DNA of 9,261 nt from an uncultured Bacillota bacterium (lineage in GTDB: Bacteria; Bacillota; Clostridia; Tissierellales; Tepidimicrobiaceae): positions 1 to 9,261 of the forward strand of contig CALBUB010000128.1 of NCBI GenBank assembly GCA_937967955.1. Direction: 5' to 3'. The notes under the pieces were generated by a model. It was not told where the DNA came from. It saw nothing but the letters and a program-made list of their open reading frames with translations, and searched no databases. Shown here one piece after another: positions 1-5,537 of this stretch. Positions within the stretch are counted from its first letter, which is position 1; each line of letters opens with the position of its first letter. Both the position numbers and the translations under genes were made by a program.

Positions 1-212
1 CTCAGGGAGTGTTTTTATTGTTTATATACTCCCTTGGAATGGCAATACCTTTTATACTAACAGCTATCTTTATTAACATGTTTAGTAGGTTTTTGGAAAA
101 AGCTGAGAAGATCATGATGTATCTACCTAAAATAAGCGGGCTTATAATGGTTATATTTGGACTATTGGTATTTTTCAACAAGGTTATTGACATAAGCAGA
201 TTACTACAATAA
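1..212 (+). CDS. ccdA: CcdA-type cytochrome c biogenesis / thiol-disulfide transport protein, C-terminal fragment
   Basis: This is the 3' end of a gene that begins before the window; the first complete codon is at position 3 and the stop is TAA at 210-212. About 69 residues are visible and contain two hydrophobic segments. The first has the family-like stretch YSLGMAIPFILTAIF, and the second runs from about IMMYLPKISG to the C-terminus. They resemble the last two of the six transmembrane helices of CcdA/DsbD-like proteins. In that family the membrane protein moves reducing equivalents from cytoplasmic thioredoxin to extracytoplasmic thioredoxin-like partners. The redox cysteines lie in earlier helices and cannot be checked here. 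A TlpA/ResA-like thioredoxin starts 15 bp downstream, the usual partner, which supports the call. The fragment could instead belong to another small polytopic protein, but sequence flavour and neighbour both favour CcdA. Confidence 0.75.
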   Translation, partial: QGVFLLFIYSLGMAIPFILTAIFINMFSRFLEKAEKIMMYLPKISGLIMVIFGLLVFFNKVIDISRLLQ

Positions 213-226
213 GAAGGAGAGATACG

Positions 227-841
227 GTGAATAAGAAGGTTTTTATTCCAATTATAGGGGTTTTGCTTTTAGCTTTGGCCGTAGGCATATATTATTTTAA
301 CTTTAAAGTAGGGGATAAGCCTGAAGAGGAAAATAGCATTGCTAACGAAGATAATGTGGATGAAAACAATGGGCAGGAAGAAGATGAACCCTCATCACAG
401 GAAGAGGAGGATTTTTACCCTGACATCGCTGTTGGGAAATTGGCTCCGGATTTTACTCTTGTGGATTTAGATGGCAAGGAAGTATCCTTATCGGATTTTA
501 GAGGCAAGTATGTTTTGATAAATTTCTGGTATACTGGATGTAAATACTGCGATATAGAAATGCCAGACCTTGATAGATTATACAAAGAGAACGAAGACCT
601 GGTAGTATTAGCGGTTAATGTTCAAGAAGAAAAAGGTGTAGTAGAAGATTACATTAAAAAGGGAGGATATACTTTCCCAGTGGTATTAGATGAAGAAGGG
701 TATGTATCCTTGACCTACCTGGTAAGCGGATTCCCCACCTCCTATTTTGTAGATAAGGAAGGAATACTATTAGGTGGAGTCCCTGGAATGATGACCTATG
801 AGCAAATGGTTCAAATATTGGAGAACATTAGGAATAACTAA
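227..841 (+). CDS. Membrane-anchored TlpA/ResA-like thiol-disulfide oxidoreductase (redoxin domain)
   Basis: A 204-residue protein starting at GTG 227, supported by AAGGAG at 214-219 with a 7-nt spacer. Residues 6-25 form one hydrophobic segment, a signal anchor without a lipobox cysteine. Residues 31-62 are a very acidic, low-complexity linker. Residues 68-204 are a thioredoxin-fold redoxin domain with KLAPDFTLVDLDGKEVSLSD, the active site WYTGCKYC (C105 and C108) and the cis-proline segment GFPTSYF (P170). The CXXC catalyses dithiol-disulfide exchange on the outer face of the membrane. It is expected to be kept reduced by the CcdA-type protein encoded 15 bp upstream, probably in the same transcript. 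The client is unknown: ResA acts on apocytochrome c, but no cytochrome gene is visible here, so a role in general extracytoplasmic disulfide reduction or peroxide detoxification is equally possible. A hairpin terminator follows at 877-922. Confidence 0.9.
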   Translation: MNKKVFIPIIGVLLLALAVGIYYFNFKVGDKPEEENSIANEDNVDENNGQEEDEPSSQEEEDFYPDIAVGKLAPDFTLVDLDGKEVSLSDFRGKYVLINFWYTGCKYCDIEMPDLDRLYKENEDLVVLAVNVQEEKGVVEDYIKKGGYTFPVVLDEEGYVSLTYLVSGFPTSYFVDKEGILLGGVPGMMTYEQMVQILENIRNN

Positions 842-876
842 TAAAGGATGAGATGATATTTTAATAGGATATAGGG

Positions 877-922
877 AATATGGGATAATAGCATTTTATA
901 TATGCTTATATCCCATATTTTT
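877..922 (+). terminator. Intrinsic terminator after the ccdA-tlpA unit
   Basis: An 11-bp perfect stem, AATATGGGATA (877-887) with TATCCCATATT (909-919), encloses an inner 5-bp stem, AGCAT (890-894) with ATGCT (902-906). A short T run (918-922) and a second T run further on follow. It lies 36 bp after the tlpA-like stop and ends that transcription unit. Confidence 0.8.
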
Positions 923-1075
923 GCTTATTTTTTGAGATTATTTTGAGTAACATGGAGGCTAAGAAAAGATATTACATGAAGATATGATAATATATCAAAA
1001 ATTGATATAATTAATTATCAGCTTTAGTAATAAATTCAATATAAATCTTATTTAAACATTGGGAAGGGATACGGG

Positions 1076-1348
1076 ATGAACTGGGTGGATACAATATCAA
1101 GTCTAATATTAGATTATTTACCTGCAGCAGTTTCAGTTCTAATACTCTATTTACTTAATAGGAGATTTAGATACAAATATAAATTGGCTAATATTGCAGG
1201 AATTGTTATATATAAAATTGTGCTTTTTACTTTGGTAATTATTGTAATGTTTATTTTTAGAATCAAGTATCATATTTCTATGCTTCAAGATCCTATTGGG
1301 TTAGCAATATTTTTTTCATATTTATATTTGATGTCAGTGCGCAAGTAA
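1076..1348 (+). CDS. Hypothetical small membrane protein, three predicted helices
   Basis: I do not recognise this 90-residue protein. It starts at ATG 1076 with a purine-rich GGGAAGGGA at 1061-1069 as a plausible but non-ideal ribosome binding site. Three hydrophobic segments are visible at about residues 10-27, 38-60 and 72-86. They are separated by a basic stretch, NRRFRYKYK (about 28-36), and a short polar loop around KYHISMLQD. The positive-inside rule would put the first loop in the cytoplasm. There are no cysteines and no obvious catalytic motif. It sits alone between a terminator and the promoter of the next gene, so the context does not suggest a function. The absence of a competing long frame on this strand and the regular hydrophobic pattern favour a real gene, but homologues would be needed to be sure. 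Confidence 0.6.
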   Translation: MNWVDTISSLILDYLPAAVSVLILYLLNRRFRYKYKLANIAGIVIYKIVLFTLVIIVMFIFRIKYHISMLQDPIGLAIFFSYLYLMSVRK

Positions 1349-1388
1349 ATTGACAATAATTTGTCTCCCTTTTATTTTTATACTGTAA

Positions 1389-1397
1389 TGATATAAT
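1389..1397 (+). promoter_or_regulatory. Extended -10 promoter of the TtcA-family gene
   Basis: TGATATAAT is a perfect extended -10 element (TGn plus TATAAT at 1392-1397), 31 bp before the chosen start codon. Nothing close to TTGACA lies 17 bp upstream, which is tolerated by extended -10 promoters. A TTGACA at 1350-1355 is 36 bp upstream, too far to serve as its -35; with 17-bp spacing it would pair with TATTTT at 1373-1378, a weaker alternative promoter. Confidence 0.6.
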
Positions 1398-1428
1398 AGT
1401 ATAGGATAAAAAATATGGAGTGAGAGAT

Positions 1429-2301
1429 ATGACTGAGAAGGAAAACAAACTAGCAGAAACTTGTGAAACTATAATTCCTGAAGAGGAAAGAAAGTCTTTA
1501 GAAGAGATAGAAAGGAGTTTAATTACTAGATATAGAAAACATATATGGAGTAAGTTCGTTAAGGCCATAAAAGATTTTGAACTAATACAAGAGGGAGATA
1601 AAGTTGCAGTAGCCATTTCTGGTGGTAAAGATAGCCTACTTATGGCAAAACTCTTCCAAGAATTACACCGTCATGGTAATAGAAATTTTAAGCTTGAATT
1701 TATAGCTATGGATCCTGGCTACCATCCTGATATAAAGCAGTTGTTAATAGATAATTGTAATTATTTAAATATTCCAGTCCATATATTTGAAACTGATATA
1801 TTCCAAGTGGCAAGTAAAATTGCCGGTGACTATCCTTGTTACATGTGTGCTAGGATGAGAAGGGGTGCCTTATATAGAAAAGCCCAAGAGCTTGGATGCA
1901 ATAAACTAGCTTTAGGCCATCATTTTAACGATGTAATAGAAACTACCATGTTAAACTTATTATGTTCAGGCAATTTTAAGACTATGATGCCAAAACTAAA
2001 AGCTGAAAACTTTGAAGGAATGGAGCTTATTAGGCCTTTATATTATATTGAAGAAAAATATATTATAAGATTTATTAACTATAGTGGTATATGGCCTTTA
2101 AATTGTGCATGTATGGTAGCAGCTAAGAAGATAGGAAATAAAAGGTATCAGATAAAGGAATTGATAGAAAAATTAAAGGAAGATTTTGTAAATGTGGATA
2201 TATCCATATTTAGGGCAGCCCAAAATGTGAATATGGATTGTATATTAGGATGGAAAAAGGGAGATAAGAAATATTCATTTTTAGATTTTTATGATGAATA
2301 A
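1429..2301 (+). CDS. TtcA-family PP-loop ATP-pyrophosphatase, probable tRNA 2-thiocytidine biosynthesis protein
   Basis: A 290-residue protein. I place the start at ATG 1429 because GGAGTGAG at 1417-1424 is a good ribosome binding site for it. An in-frame GTG at 1420 lies inside that site and has none of its own. The PP-loop is SGGKDS (residues 64-69), which binds ATP for adenylation of the target base. PCYMCARMRRGALY carries the central CxxC pair (C137, C140), and GHHFNDVIETTMLNL is the typical following helix. In characterised TtcA three cysteines hold a [4Fe-4S] cluster used for sulfur transfer to cytidine 32 of tRNA. Here the third ligand would come from NCACM (C226 or C228), a C-x-C where TtcA normally has C-x-x-C. 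It is a single-gene unit, with an extended -10 promoter before it and a hairpin overlapping its stop codon. The substrate could be another tRNA position, since relatives in this superfamily differ mainly in target. Confidence 0.85.
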   Translation: MTEKENKLAETCETIIPEEERKSLEEIERSLITRYRKHIWSKFVKAIKDFELIQEGDKVAVAISGGKDSLLMAKLFQELHRHGNRNFKLEFIAMDPGYHPDIKQLLIDNCNYLNIPVHIFETDIFQVASKIAGDYPCYMCARMRRGALYRKAQELGCNKLALGHHFNDVIETTMLNLLCSGNFKTMMPKLKAENFEGMELIRPLYYIEEKYIIRFINYSGIWPLNCACMVAAKKIGNKRYQIKELIEKLKEDFVNVDISIFRAAQNVNMDCILGWKKGDKKYSFLDFYDE

Positions 2302-2327
2302 AGGCAGCAAAACTTTGCTGCCTTTAT
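2298..2327. terminator. Bidirectional hairpin terminator between convergent genes
   Basis: A near-perfect dyad of about 12-13 bp is seen: ATAAAGGCAGCAA on the left (2298-2310) and TTGCTGCCTTTAT on the right (2315-2327). The stop codon of the TtcA-family gene (2299-2301) lies inside the left arm. The lipoprotein gene on the other strand ends only 5 bp beyond the right arm. Short T-rich runs lie on both sides, so the hairpin can end both transcripts. Confidence 0.85.
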
Positions 2328-2331
2328 TGTA

Positions 2332-2997
2332 TTAATTTAATGTTTCTTGGAAAGGCTCCGTAATGGATATATGACCCATTAAAGTTTCTGCCTTTTTACC
2401 ATCTACTAAAAATTGTACTTTATCTACATGGTCTAACTCTAGCAATGTATTTACTATTTGAGCAATAGTCAGCTCTTCTTGCATACTACTACCATATAGA
2501 CCTTCTTGAGATAAGTTAACAAAGGCAGTTCCATCGGCTACTTCAACTCCTAATAAAACTATATTGGAAGGTATTGCTGTAGATAGATTGTTTGCTTCTG
2601 TACCTTTAATTAATTCCCTAATTATGGCTTCTTCTAAAGAAGCATTTTCTACCACAATAGTTCTATTTTCAGGAATAAGCTTATCTAAACTTTCATCTCC
2701 CAATTCAATATATTCCTTGTTTACAAAATACAATTTAACATCAACTTTATCGGCCTTTGGATTAGGCTCTACAACTTGGTTATTATTTTCATCACCATAA
2801 TCTACTATTGTATTTTCATCTATACCATCCTCTATGCTTTCATCCATATTTTCGTCCATTTTTTCATCTGTTTTAGCTACTTTATTTTCATCAGCCATAT
2901 CAGGTCTATTTTCTTCTCTAGAAGAGTTTAAATTACTGCAACCATAAAGGCTAATAGATAGCAATAGTATAAGGAAAATAGCTATATACTTTTTCAT
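2332..2997 (-). CDS. GerMN-domain lipoprotein
   Basis: A 221-residue lipoprotein. Residues 1-19 are a signal peptide (MKKYIAIFLILLLSISLYG) ending in the lipobox LYGC, with C20 the expected lipidated residue, so it is anchored to the outer face of the membrane. Residues 28-80 form an acidic Asp/Glu/Asn-rich linker. Residues 86-216 match a GerMN domain in pattern, with KLYFVNKEYIEL, LEEAIIRELIKGT, GTAFVNLS, EELTIAQIVNTLLEL and VQFLVDGKKAETLMGH. The domain occurs in the sporulation/germination protein GerM and in lipoproteins beside two-component systems; its ligand is not firmly known. The start is supported by GGAGGG on the minus strand (3005-3010) with 7-nt spacing. It lies 101 bp downstream of the kinase gene on the same strand, with its own extended -10 and direct-repeat operator. 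It is therefore probably a target of that system, and may monitor the cell envelope or spore-related peptidoglycan (inference). Confidence 0.85.
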   Translation of the reverse strand: MKKYIAIFLILLLSISLYGCSNLNSSREENRPDMADENKVAKTDEKMDENMDESIEDGIDENTIVDYGDENNNQVVEPNPKADKVDVKLYFVNKEYIELGDESLDKLIPENRTIVVENASLEEAIIRELIKGTEANNLSTAIPSNIVLLGVEVADGTAFVNLSQEGLYGSSMQEELTIAQIVNTLLELDHVDKVQFLVDGKKAETLMGHISITEPFQETLN

Positions 2998-3023
2998 TTC
3001 TAATCCCTCCCTTTCTTACTTAT

Positions 3024-3032
3024 ATTATAGCA
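3024..3032 (-). promoter_or_regulatory. Extended -10 promoter of the GerMN lipoprotein gene
   Basis: On the minus strand TGC (3032-3030) is directly followed by TATAAT (3029-3024), a perfect extended -10. The expected start site near 3017 leaves a short leader holding the GGAGGG ribosome binding site. The -35 region (about 3047-3052) is poor, which fits a promoter that needs an activator. Confidence 0.55.
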
Positions 3033-3040
3033 GTAACTTA

Positions 3041-3083
3041 TTAAGACAATATGAATAAATGTTAAGAAAGTATTAAGAAAGGG
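3041..3083 (-). promoter_or_regulatory. Putative response-regulator operator (direct repeats) before the lipoprotein gene
   Basis: TTAAGAAAG occurs twice on the + strand, at 3062-3070 and 3073-3081, with an 11-bp period. A third, 7/9-matching copy (TTAAGACAA) lies at 3041-3049, 21 bp away. On the minus strand this reads TTAATA-N5-TTAACA. One-turn direct repeats are typical of OmpR/PhoB-family dimer sites, and the sequence resembles Gram-positive PhoP boxes. The third copy covers the poor -35 region, the position of an activator that contacts RNA polymerase. Binding by the neighbouring regulator is inferred. Confidence 0.45.
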
Positions 3084-3098
3084 AAAAAATATTATAAA

Positions 3099-4481
3099 TT
3101 AGCTATTTAGTGGAATATCTATAGTAAAAATAGTCCCTTTTTTCAAGTTACTATCTACTGAAATATGCCAGCCGTGTTTATCAATAAAGTTTTTTACTAT
3201 GGCTAAACCTATTCCATAGCCCTTTGCTGCCAGATTATTGCTCATAGGCTCTTCTAATACCCTAAATCCCCTTTTGAATATATCCTGTAAATTTTCTTCA
3301 TCAATGCCTATTCCATTGTCTTCAATGGAAAGGGTTGCTTTATCAATATCCTTATAAAGGGATATTTTAACGTAACAATTTTTCTTGTTTTCATCCCTGT
3401 ATTTTATGGCATTATCTATAAGATTAAACATTATTTCTTTTACCTTGTCCTTATCACATTTGACTATTACCCTATCTACATTATTTAAACTGATAGAAAC
3501 CTTATTCTTATTAGCATAGGGTTTAATTAGGCTAACAACATCTTTTAAAATACAGCCTAAATTTTCTTCCTTAAGTAGAAGAACAGAATCTTCAAGCTTA
3601 ATAGCTTTCATAAGGTAGTTAACTAGCTTCTCCATTCTTTCCGTTTCCTTATATATATCCTCTAAATATTCTTTATAGGTATCTATTTGGTAATTACCTA
3701 GGGCTAAGGATTCTATTAGGACTTTAATAGAAGTTAGAGGAGTTTTCAATTCATGGGATATGCTGTTTATGAAGTTTTTCCTGTTTTTCTCAATGCTACT
3801 TAAGGTGCTGCTCATATTATTAAAAGTTTCAATTAGCTTTCCTATTTCATCCTTTGATTTCATTTCAATTTGGTAGCCTAGATCTCCAGCAGAGATCCTC
3901 TCAACCCCCAAGGTTAATTTTCTCAAGGGGTTGGTTAGATTATTGGTAACAACTACAGTTAATAGGAAGGATATCAATAGTACTGAAATGGCAGCTTTAA
4001 ACATATGTTCTCTTAAAACTTTTACATTCTCATTTATTAGCTCCAAATCTGAAGATATGAGTACAACACCTATTATATCCACATCCCCAAACCTATTTAA
4101 AGTTATAGGAACTGAGATCTGTAGTATATCCCGTCCTTCTAAAGTATATATACTAGATGAAGATTGACCCGTCAAACTATTCCTTATTTCTTTATTATCT
4201 ATGGTTTCATCAACATAGCTATAAAAATTATCCATTATAACCTTCTTGTTGGTATCTAAAATCAATATTCTAGCATCTGCTTGATTTGCATAGTTTTTCA
4301 ACATCATACTGGCAAATATAATATCATCCCTATTTTGTTTATAGGTATCAGCAACAATATTGGCAGTTTGGAATAGTCTTATCTCCGCATTCTTTATCTG
4401 ACTAGTTTTATACTCATTTAAAATTAGAATACTAAATACAGAAAAGATAAGTACAATAATCATGCTATATAATATAAGCAT
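3099..4481 (-). CDS. Membrane sensor histidine kinase (HAMP, HisKA, HATPase_c)
   Basis: A 460-residue kinase that senses a signal outside the membrane and phosphorylates the response regulator encoded just upstream. Residues 2-22 form the first membrane helix and about 23-158 an extracytoplasmic sensor domain. That domain contains RILILDTNKKVIMDN and GVVLISSDLELI, the pattern of PAS-like/CACHE sensors. Residues 160-180 are the second membrane helix and about 181-232 a HAMP linker (NPLRKL, DEIGKLIETFNNM). The H-box is ISHELKTPLTSIK with phospho-acceptor H243. The ATPase domain has the N-box NLIDNAIKY (353-361), G1 DNGIGID (388-394), an F-box around IFKRGF (401-406) and G2 GYGIGLAIVK (421-430). 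All catalytic boxes are intact. ATG 4481 comes 1 nt after the regulator's stop, with AAGGG as the ribosome binding site, so translation is probably coupled. The signal is unknown; the domain order is that of PhoR/WalK/ResE-type kinases. Confidence 0.93.
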   Translation of the reverse strand: MLILYSMIIVLIFSVFSILILNEYKTSQIKNAEIRLFQTANIVADTYKQNRDDIIFASMMLKNYANQADARILILDTNKKVIMDNFYSYVDETIDNKEIRNSLTGQSSSSIYTLEGRDILQISVPITLNRFGDVDIIGVVLISSDLELINENVKVLREHMFKAAISVLLISFLLTVVVTNNLTNPLRKLTLGVERISAGDLGYQIEMKSKDEIGKLIETFNNMSSTLSSIEKNRKNFINSISHELKTPLTSIKVLIESLALGNYQIDTYKEYLEDIYKETERMEKLVNYLMKAIKLEDSVLLLKEENLGCILKDVVSLIKPYANKNKVSISLNNVDRVIVKCDKDKVKEIMFNLIDNAIKYRDENKKNCYVKISLYKDIDKATLSIEDNGIGIDEENLQDIFKRGFRVLEEPMSNNLAAKGYGIGLAIVKNFIDKHGWHISVDSNLKKGTIFTIDIPLNS

Positions 4482-4482
4482 T

Positions 4483-5154
4483 TTAGCCCTTATTGAAATA
4501 ATAACCTACCCCCCACTTTGTCATCAGGTATTTTGGATTCTTCTTATCCTGCTCAATCTTTTCCCTAAGATTTTTAATATGGACATCTATGGTTCTCACA
4601 TCTACAGCTTCTTCTTCCCATATATGGTTGAATATTTCTTCCCTGGTGAACACTTTTCCTGGATTATTAGCTAATAGATATAGCACTTCAAATTCTTTAG
4701 CTGTAAGCTTTATCTCCTTGTCCTTCTTATAAGCCTTTCTTTCTTCGTAATTTATAATTAAATCTCCATAATGTAAAATGTTTTTTTTGGTTTCAGCTTT
4801 TGATCTTCTGGTAATAGCCTTTATTCTTACAATCAACTCCAAAACATTAAAGGGCTTGGTCATATAATCGTCTGCCCCTAATTCAAAACCAAGTATCTTA
4901 TCATAATCTCCATCTTTTGCGGTAAGCATTAGAATAGGAATATCACTATTATCTCTTATTTTTTTGCACAACATCATACCATCCATATCAGGCAGCATTA
5001 AATCAAGAATTATAAAGTCTATATTTTCTGTTGCCAAGATTGAAAGAGCCTCACTTCCTGTATAAGCAGCATAGACCTTATAACCCTGTTGTTCAAGAAT
5101 GCTTTTTAGACCTTTAATAATCAGCTTTTCATCTTCAACAATTAATATGTTCAT
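4483..5154 (-). CDS. OmpR/PhoB-family response regulator
   Basis: A 223-residue DNA-binding response regulator. The receiver domain (1-117) has the acidic pair E7/D8, phospho-acceptor D51 in FIILDLMLPDMDG, switch T78 and K100 in DDYMTKPF. The winged-helix effector domain (about 126-221) has LTAKEFEVLYLLANNPGKVFTREEI, the recognition helix region VDVRTIDVHIKNLREKI and the C-terminal hairpin TKWGVGYYF. When phosphorylated by the kinase encoded 1 nt downstream it should dimerise on direct repeats with about 11-bp period. Two matching motifs are visible, one at its own promoter and one before the lipoprotein gene. The start is supported by AAAGGGGGT on the minus strand (5169-5161), 7 nt before ATG. 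The gene is the first of a regulator-kinase unit transcribed away from the prd operon. Subfamily assignment (PhoP, WalR or another) is not possible from sequence alone. Confidence 0.95.
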   Translation of the reverse strand: MNILIVEDEKLIIKGLKSILEQQGYKVYAAYTGSEALSILATENIDFIILDLMLPDMDGMMLCKKIRDNSDIPILMLTAKDGDYDKILGFELGADDYMTKPFNVLELIVRIKAITRRSKAETKKNILHYGDLIINYEERKAYKKDKEIKLTAKEFEVLYLLANNPGKVFTREEIFNHIWEEEAVDVRTIDVHIKNLREKIEQDKKNPKYLMTKWGVGYYFNKG

Positions 5155-5184
5155 CCAGACACCCCCTTTATTTTATTCCATTTT

Positions 5185-5193
5185 ATTATATCA
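5185..5193 (-). promoter_or_regulatory. Extended -10 promoter of the response-regulator gene
   Basis: On the minus strand TGATATAAT (5193-5185) is a perfect extended -10, identical to that of the TtcA-family gene. The expected start site is near 5178. With 17-bp spacing the -35 is TTAAGG (5213-5208), 3/6 to consensus, and lies within the putative operator. Confidence 0.6.
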
Positions 5194-5207
5194 CTATATG
5201 CCTATTT

Positions 5208-5224
5208 CCTTAATACTTCCTAAA
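5208..5224. promoter_or_regulatory. Putative autoregulatory operator of the two-component system
   Basis: The + strand reads CCTTAATACTTCCTAAA. It shares the 10-mer CTTAATACTT (5209-5218) with the operator before the lipoprotein gene, where the 10-mer is on the minus strand at 3077-3068. In both places a second CTTAA-like unit follows with 11-bp period. The site covers the -35 region of the regulator promoter, in opposite orientation relative to its gene compared with the lipoprotein site. Autoregulation is inferred. Confidence 0.4.
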
Positions 5225-5257
5225 TCTATTGTTTTTATATAAAAGATAAAAGTGAGC

Positions 5258-5275
5258 GCGTCAAAAAACCGACAA
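5258..5275. promoter_or_regulatory. Distal degenerate copy of the prd enhancer element
   Basis: GCGTCAAAAAACCGACAA aligns without gaps to GTGTCAACAAACTGACAC at 5351-5368, with 14 of 18 positions identical and the GTC...GAC dyad core conserved. The offset is 93 bp, close to nine turns of B-DNA, so both sites would face the same side. Likely a second, weaker site for the same enhancer-binding protein. Confidence 0.4.
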
Positions 5276-5348
5276 AAGTGTACAAAAATACAACGGGCTT
5301 CATAACTGTGAAAAAATTAACGGACAAGAATTTTATTTTGTAAGGAAG

Positions 5349-5370
5349 TGGTGTCAACAAACTGACACCA
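5349..5370. promoter_or_regulatory. Perfect inverted repeat, probable upstream activator site for PrdR
   Basis: Perfect 8-bp arms, TGGTGTCA (5349-5356) and TGACACCA (5363-5370), flank a 6-bp spacer. It is centred about 118 bp upstream of the -24 GG of the sigma-54 promoter, a normal enhancer distance. In Clostridioides difficile the prd genes are activated by PrdR, a sigma-54-dependent activator. Assigning this dyad to a PrdR homologue is inference from position and symmetry. With no T run after it, it is not a terminator. Confidence 0.6.
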
Positions 5371-5474
5371 TAAATATTTTTTATAAATATAGAAAATATT
5401 ATTTAAAATTATAATAATATCCCTAAATGGCATAATTAAGCCAAATATATTTTTATTTTAGGATTGTGAAAGAA
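5371..5474. other. AT-rich, A/T-tract spacer between enhancer and sigma-54 promoter
   Basis: About 100 bp almost free of G and C, with repeated A and T tracts. This kind of DNA is often intrinsically curved and can help an enhancer-bound activator loop onto the promoter. It also holds a small dyad, TGGC (5428-5431) and GCCA (5440-5443). No open reading frame with a ribosome binding site is seen anywhere in the 383-bp spacer 5155-5537. Confidence 0.45.
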
Positions 5475-5491
5475 TTGGCATGTAAGTTGCA
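5475..5491 (+). promoter_or_regulatory. Sigma-54 (RpoN) promoter of the prd operon
   Basis: TTGGCATGTAAGTTGCA matches the -24/-12 consensus (YTGGCACG-N4-TTGCW) at every strongly conserved position except one C-to-T. The GG (5477-5478) and GC (5489-5490) pairs are separated by the required 10 nt. Transcription should begin about 12 nt after the GC, near 5501-5502, giving a leader of about 36 nt with GGAGGTGA at 5524-5531. Sigma-54 control agrees with what is known of prd operons. Confidence 0.85.
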
Positions 5492-5537
5492 ATTATATAT
5501 AGGCGTCACATTAAAAAGATGAGGGAGGTGAAACTAG

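Noticed and set aside
1420..1428. GTG start at 1420 for the TtcA-family gene
   Set aside because: The GTG overlaps the GGAGTGAG ribosome binding site that serves ATG 1429, and no such site precedes it.
1293..1616. Minus-strand open frame of 107 residues overlapping the TtcA-family gene
   Set aside because: It runs through the promoter and PP-loop codons of a well-supported gene and has no ribosome binding site.
5349..5370. Perfect inverted repeat as a terminator for an upstream transcript
   Set aside because: No T run follows, neighbouring genes diverge from this spacer, and its distance to the sigma-54 promoter fits an enhancer.
5428..5443. TGGC-N8-GCCA as a second sigma-54 promoter or operator
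   Set aside because: GG is not followed by GC at 10-nt spacing, and 4-bp arms are expected by chance in such AT-rich sequence.
5465..5480. CcpA (cre)-like sequence near the prd promoter
   Set aside because: It lacks the central CG of the cre consensus, and the Rex-like reading of the same bases fits better.
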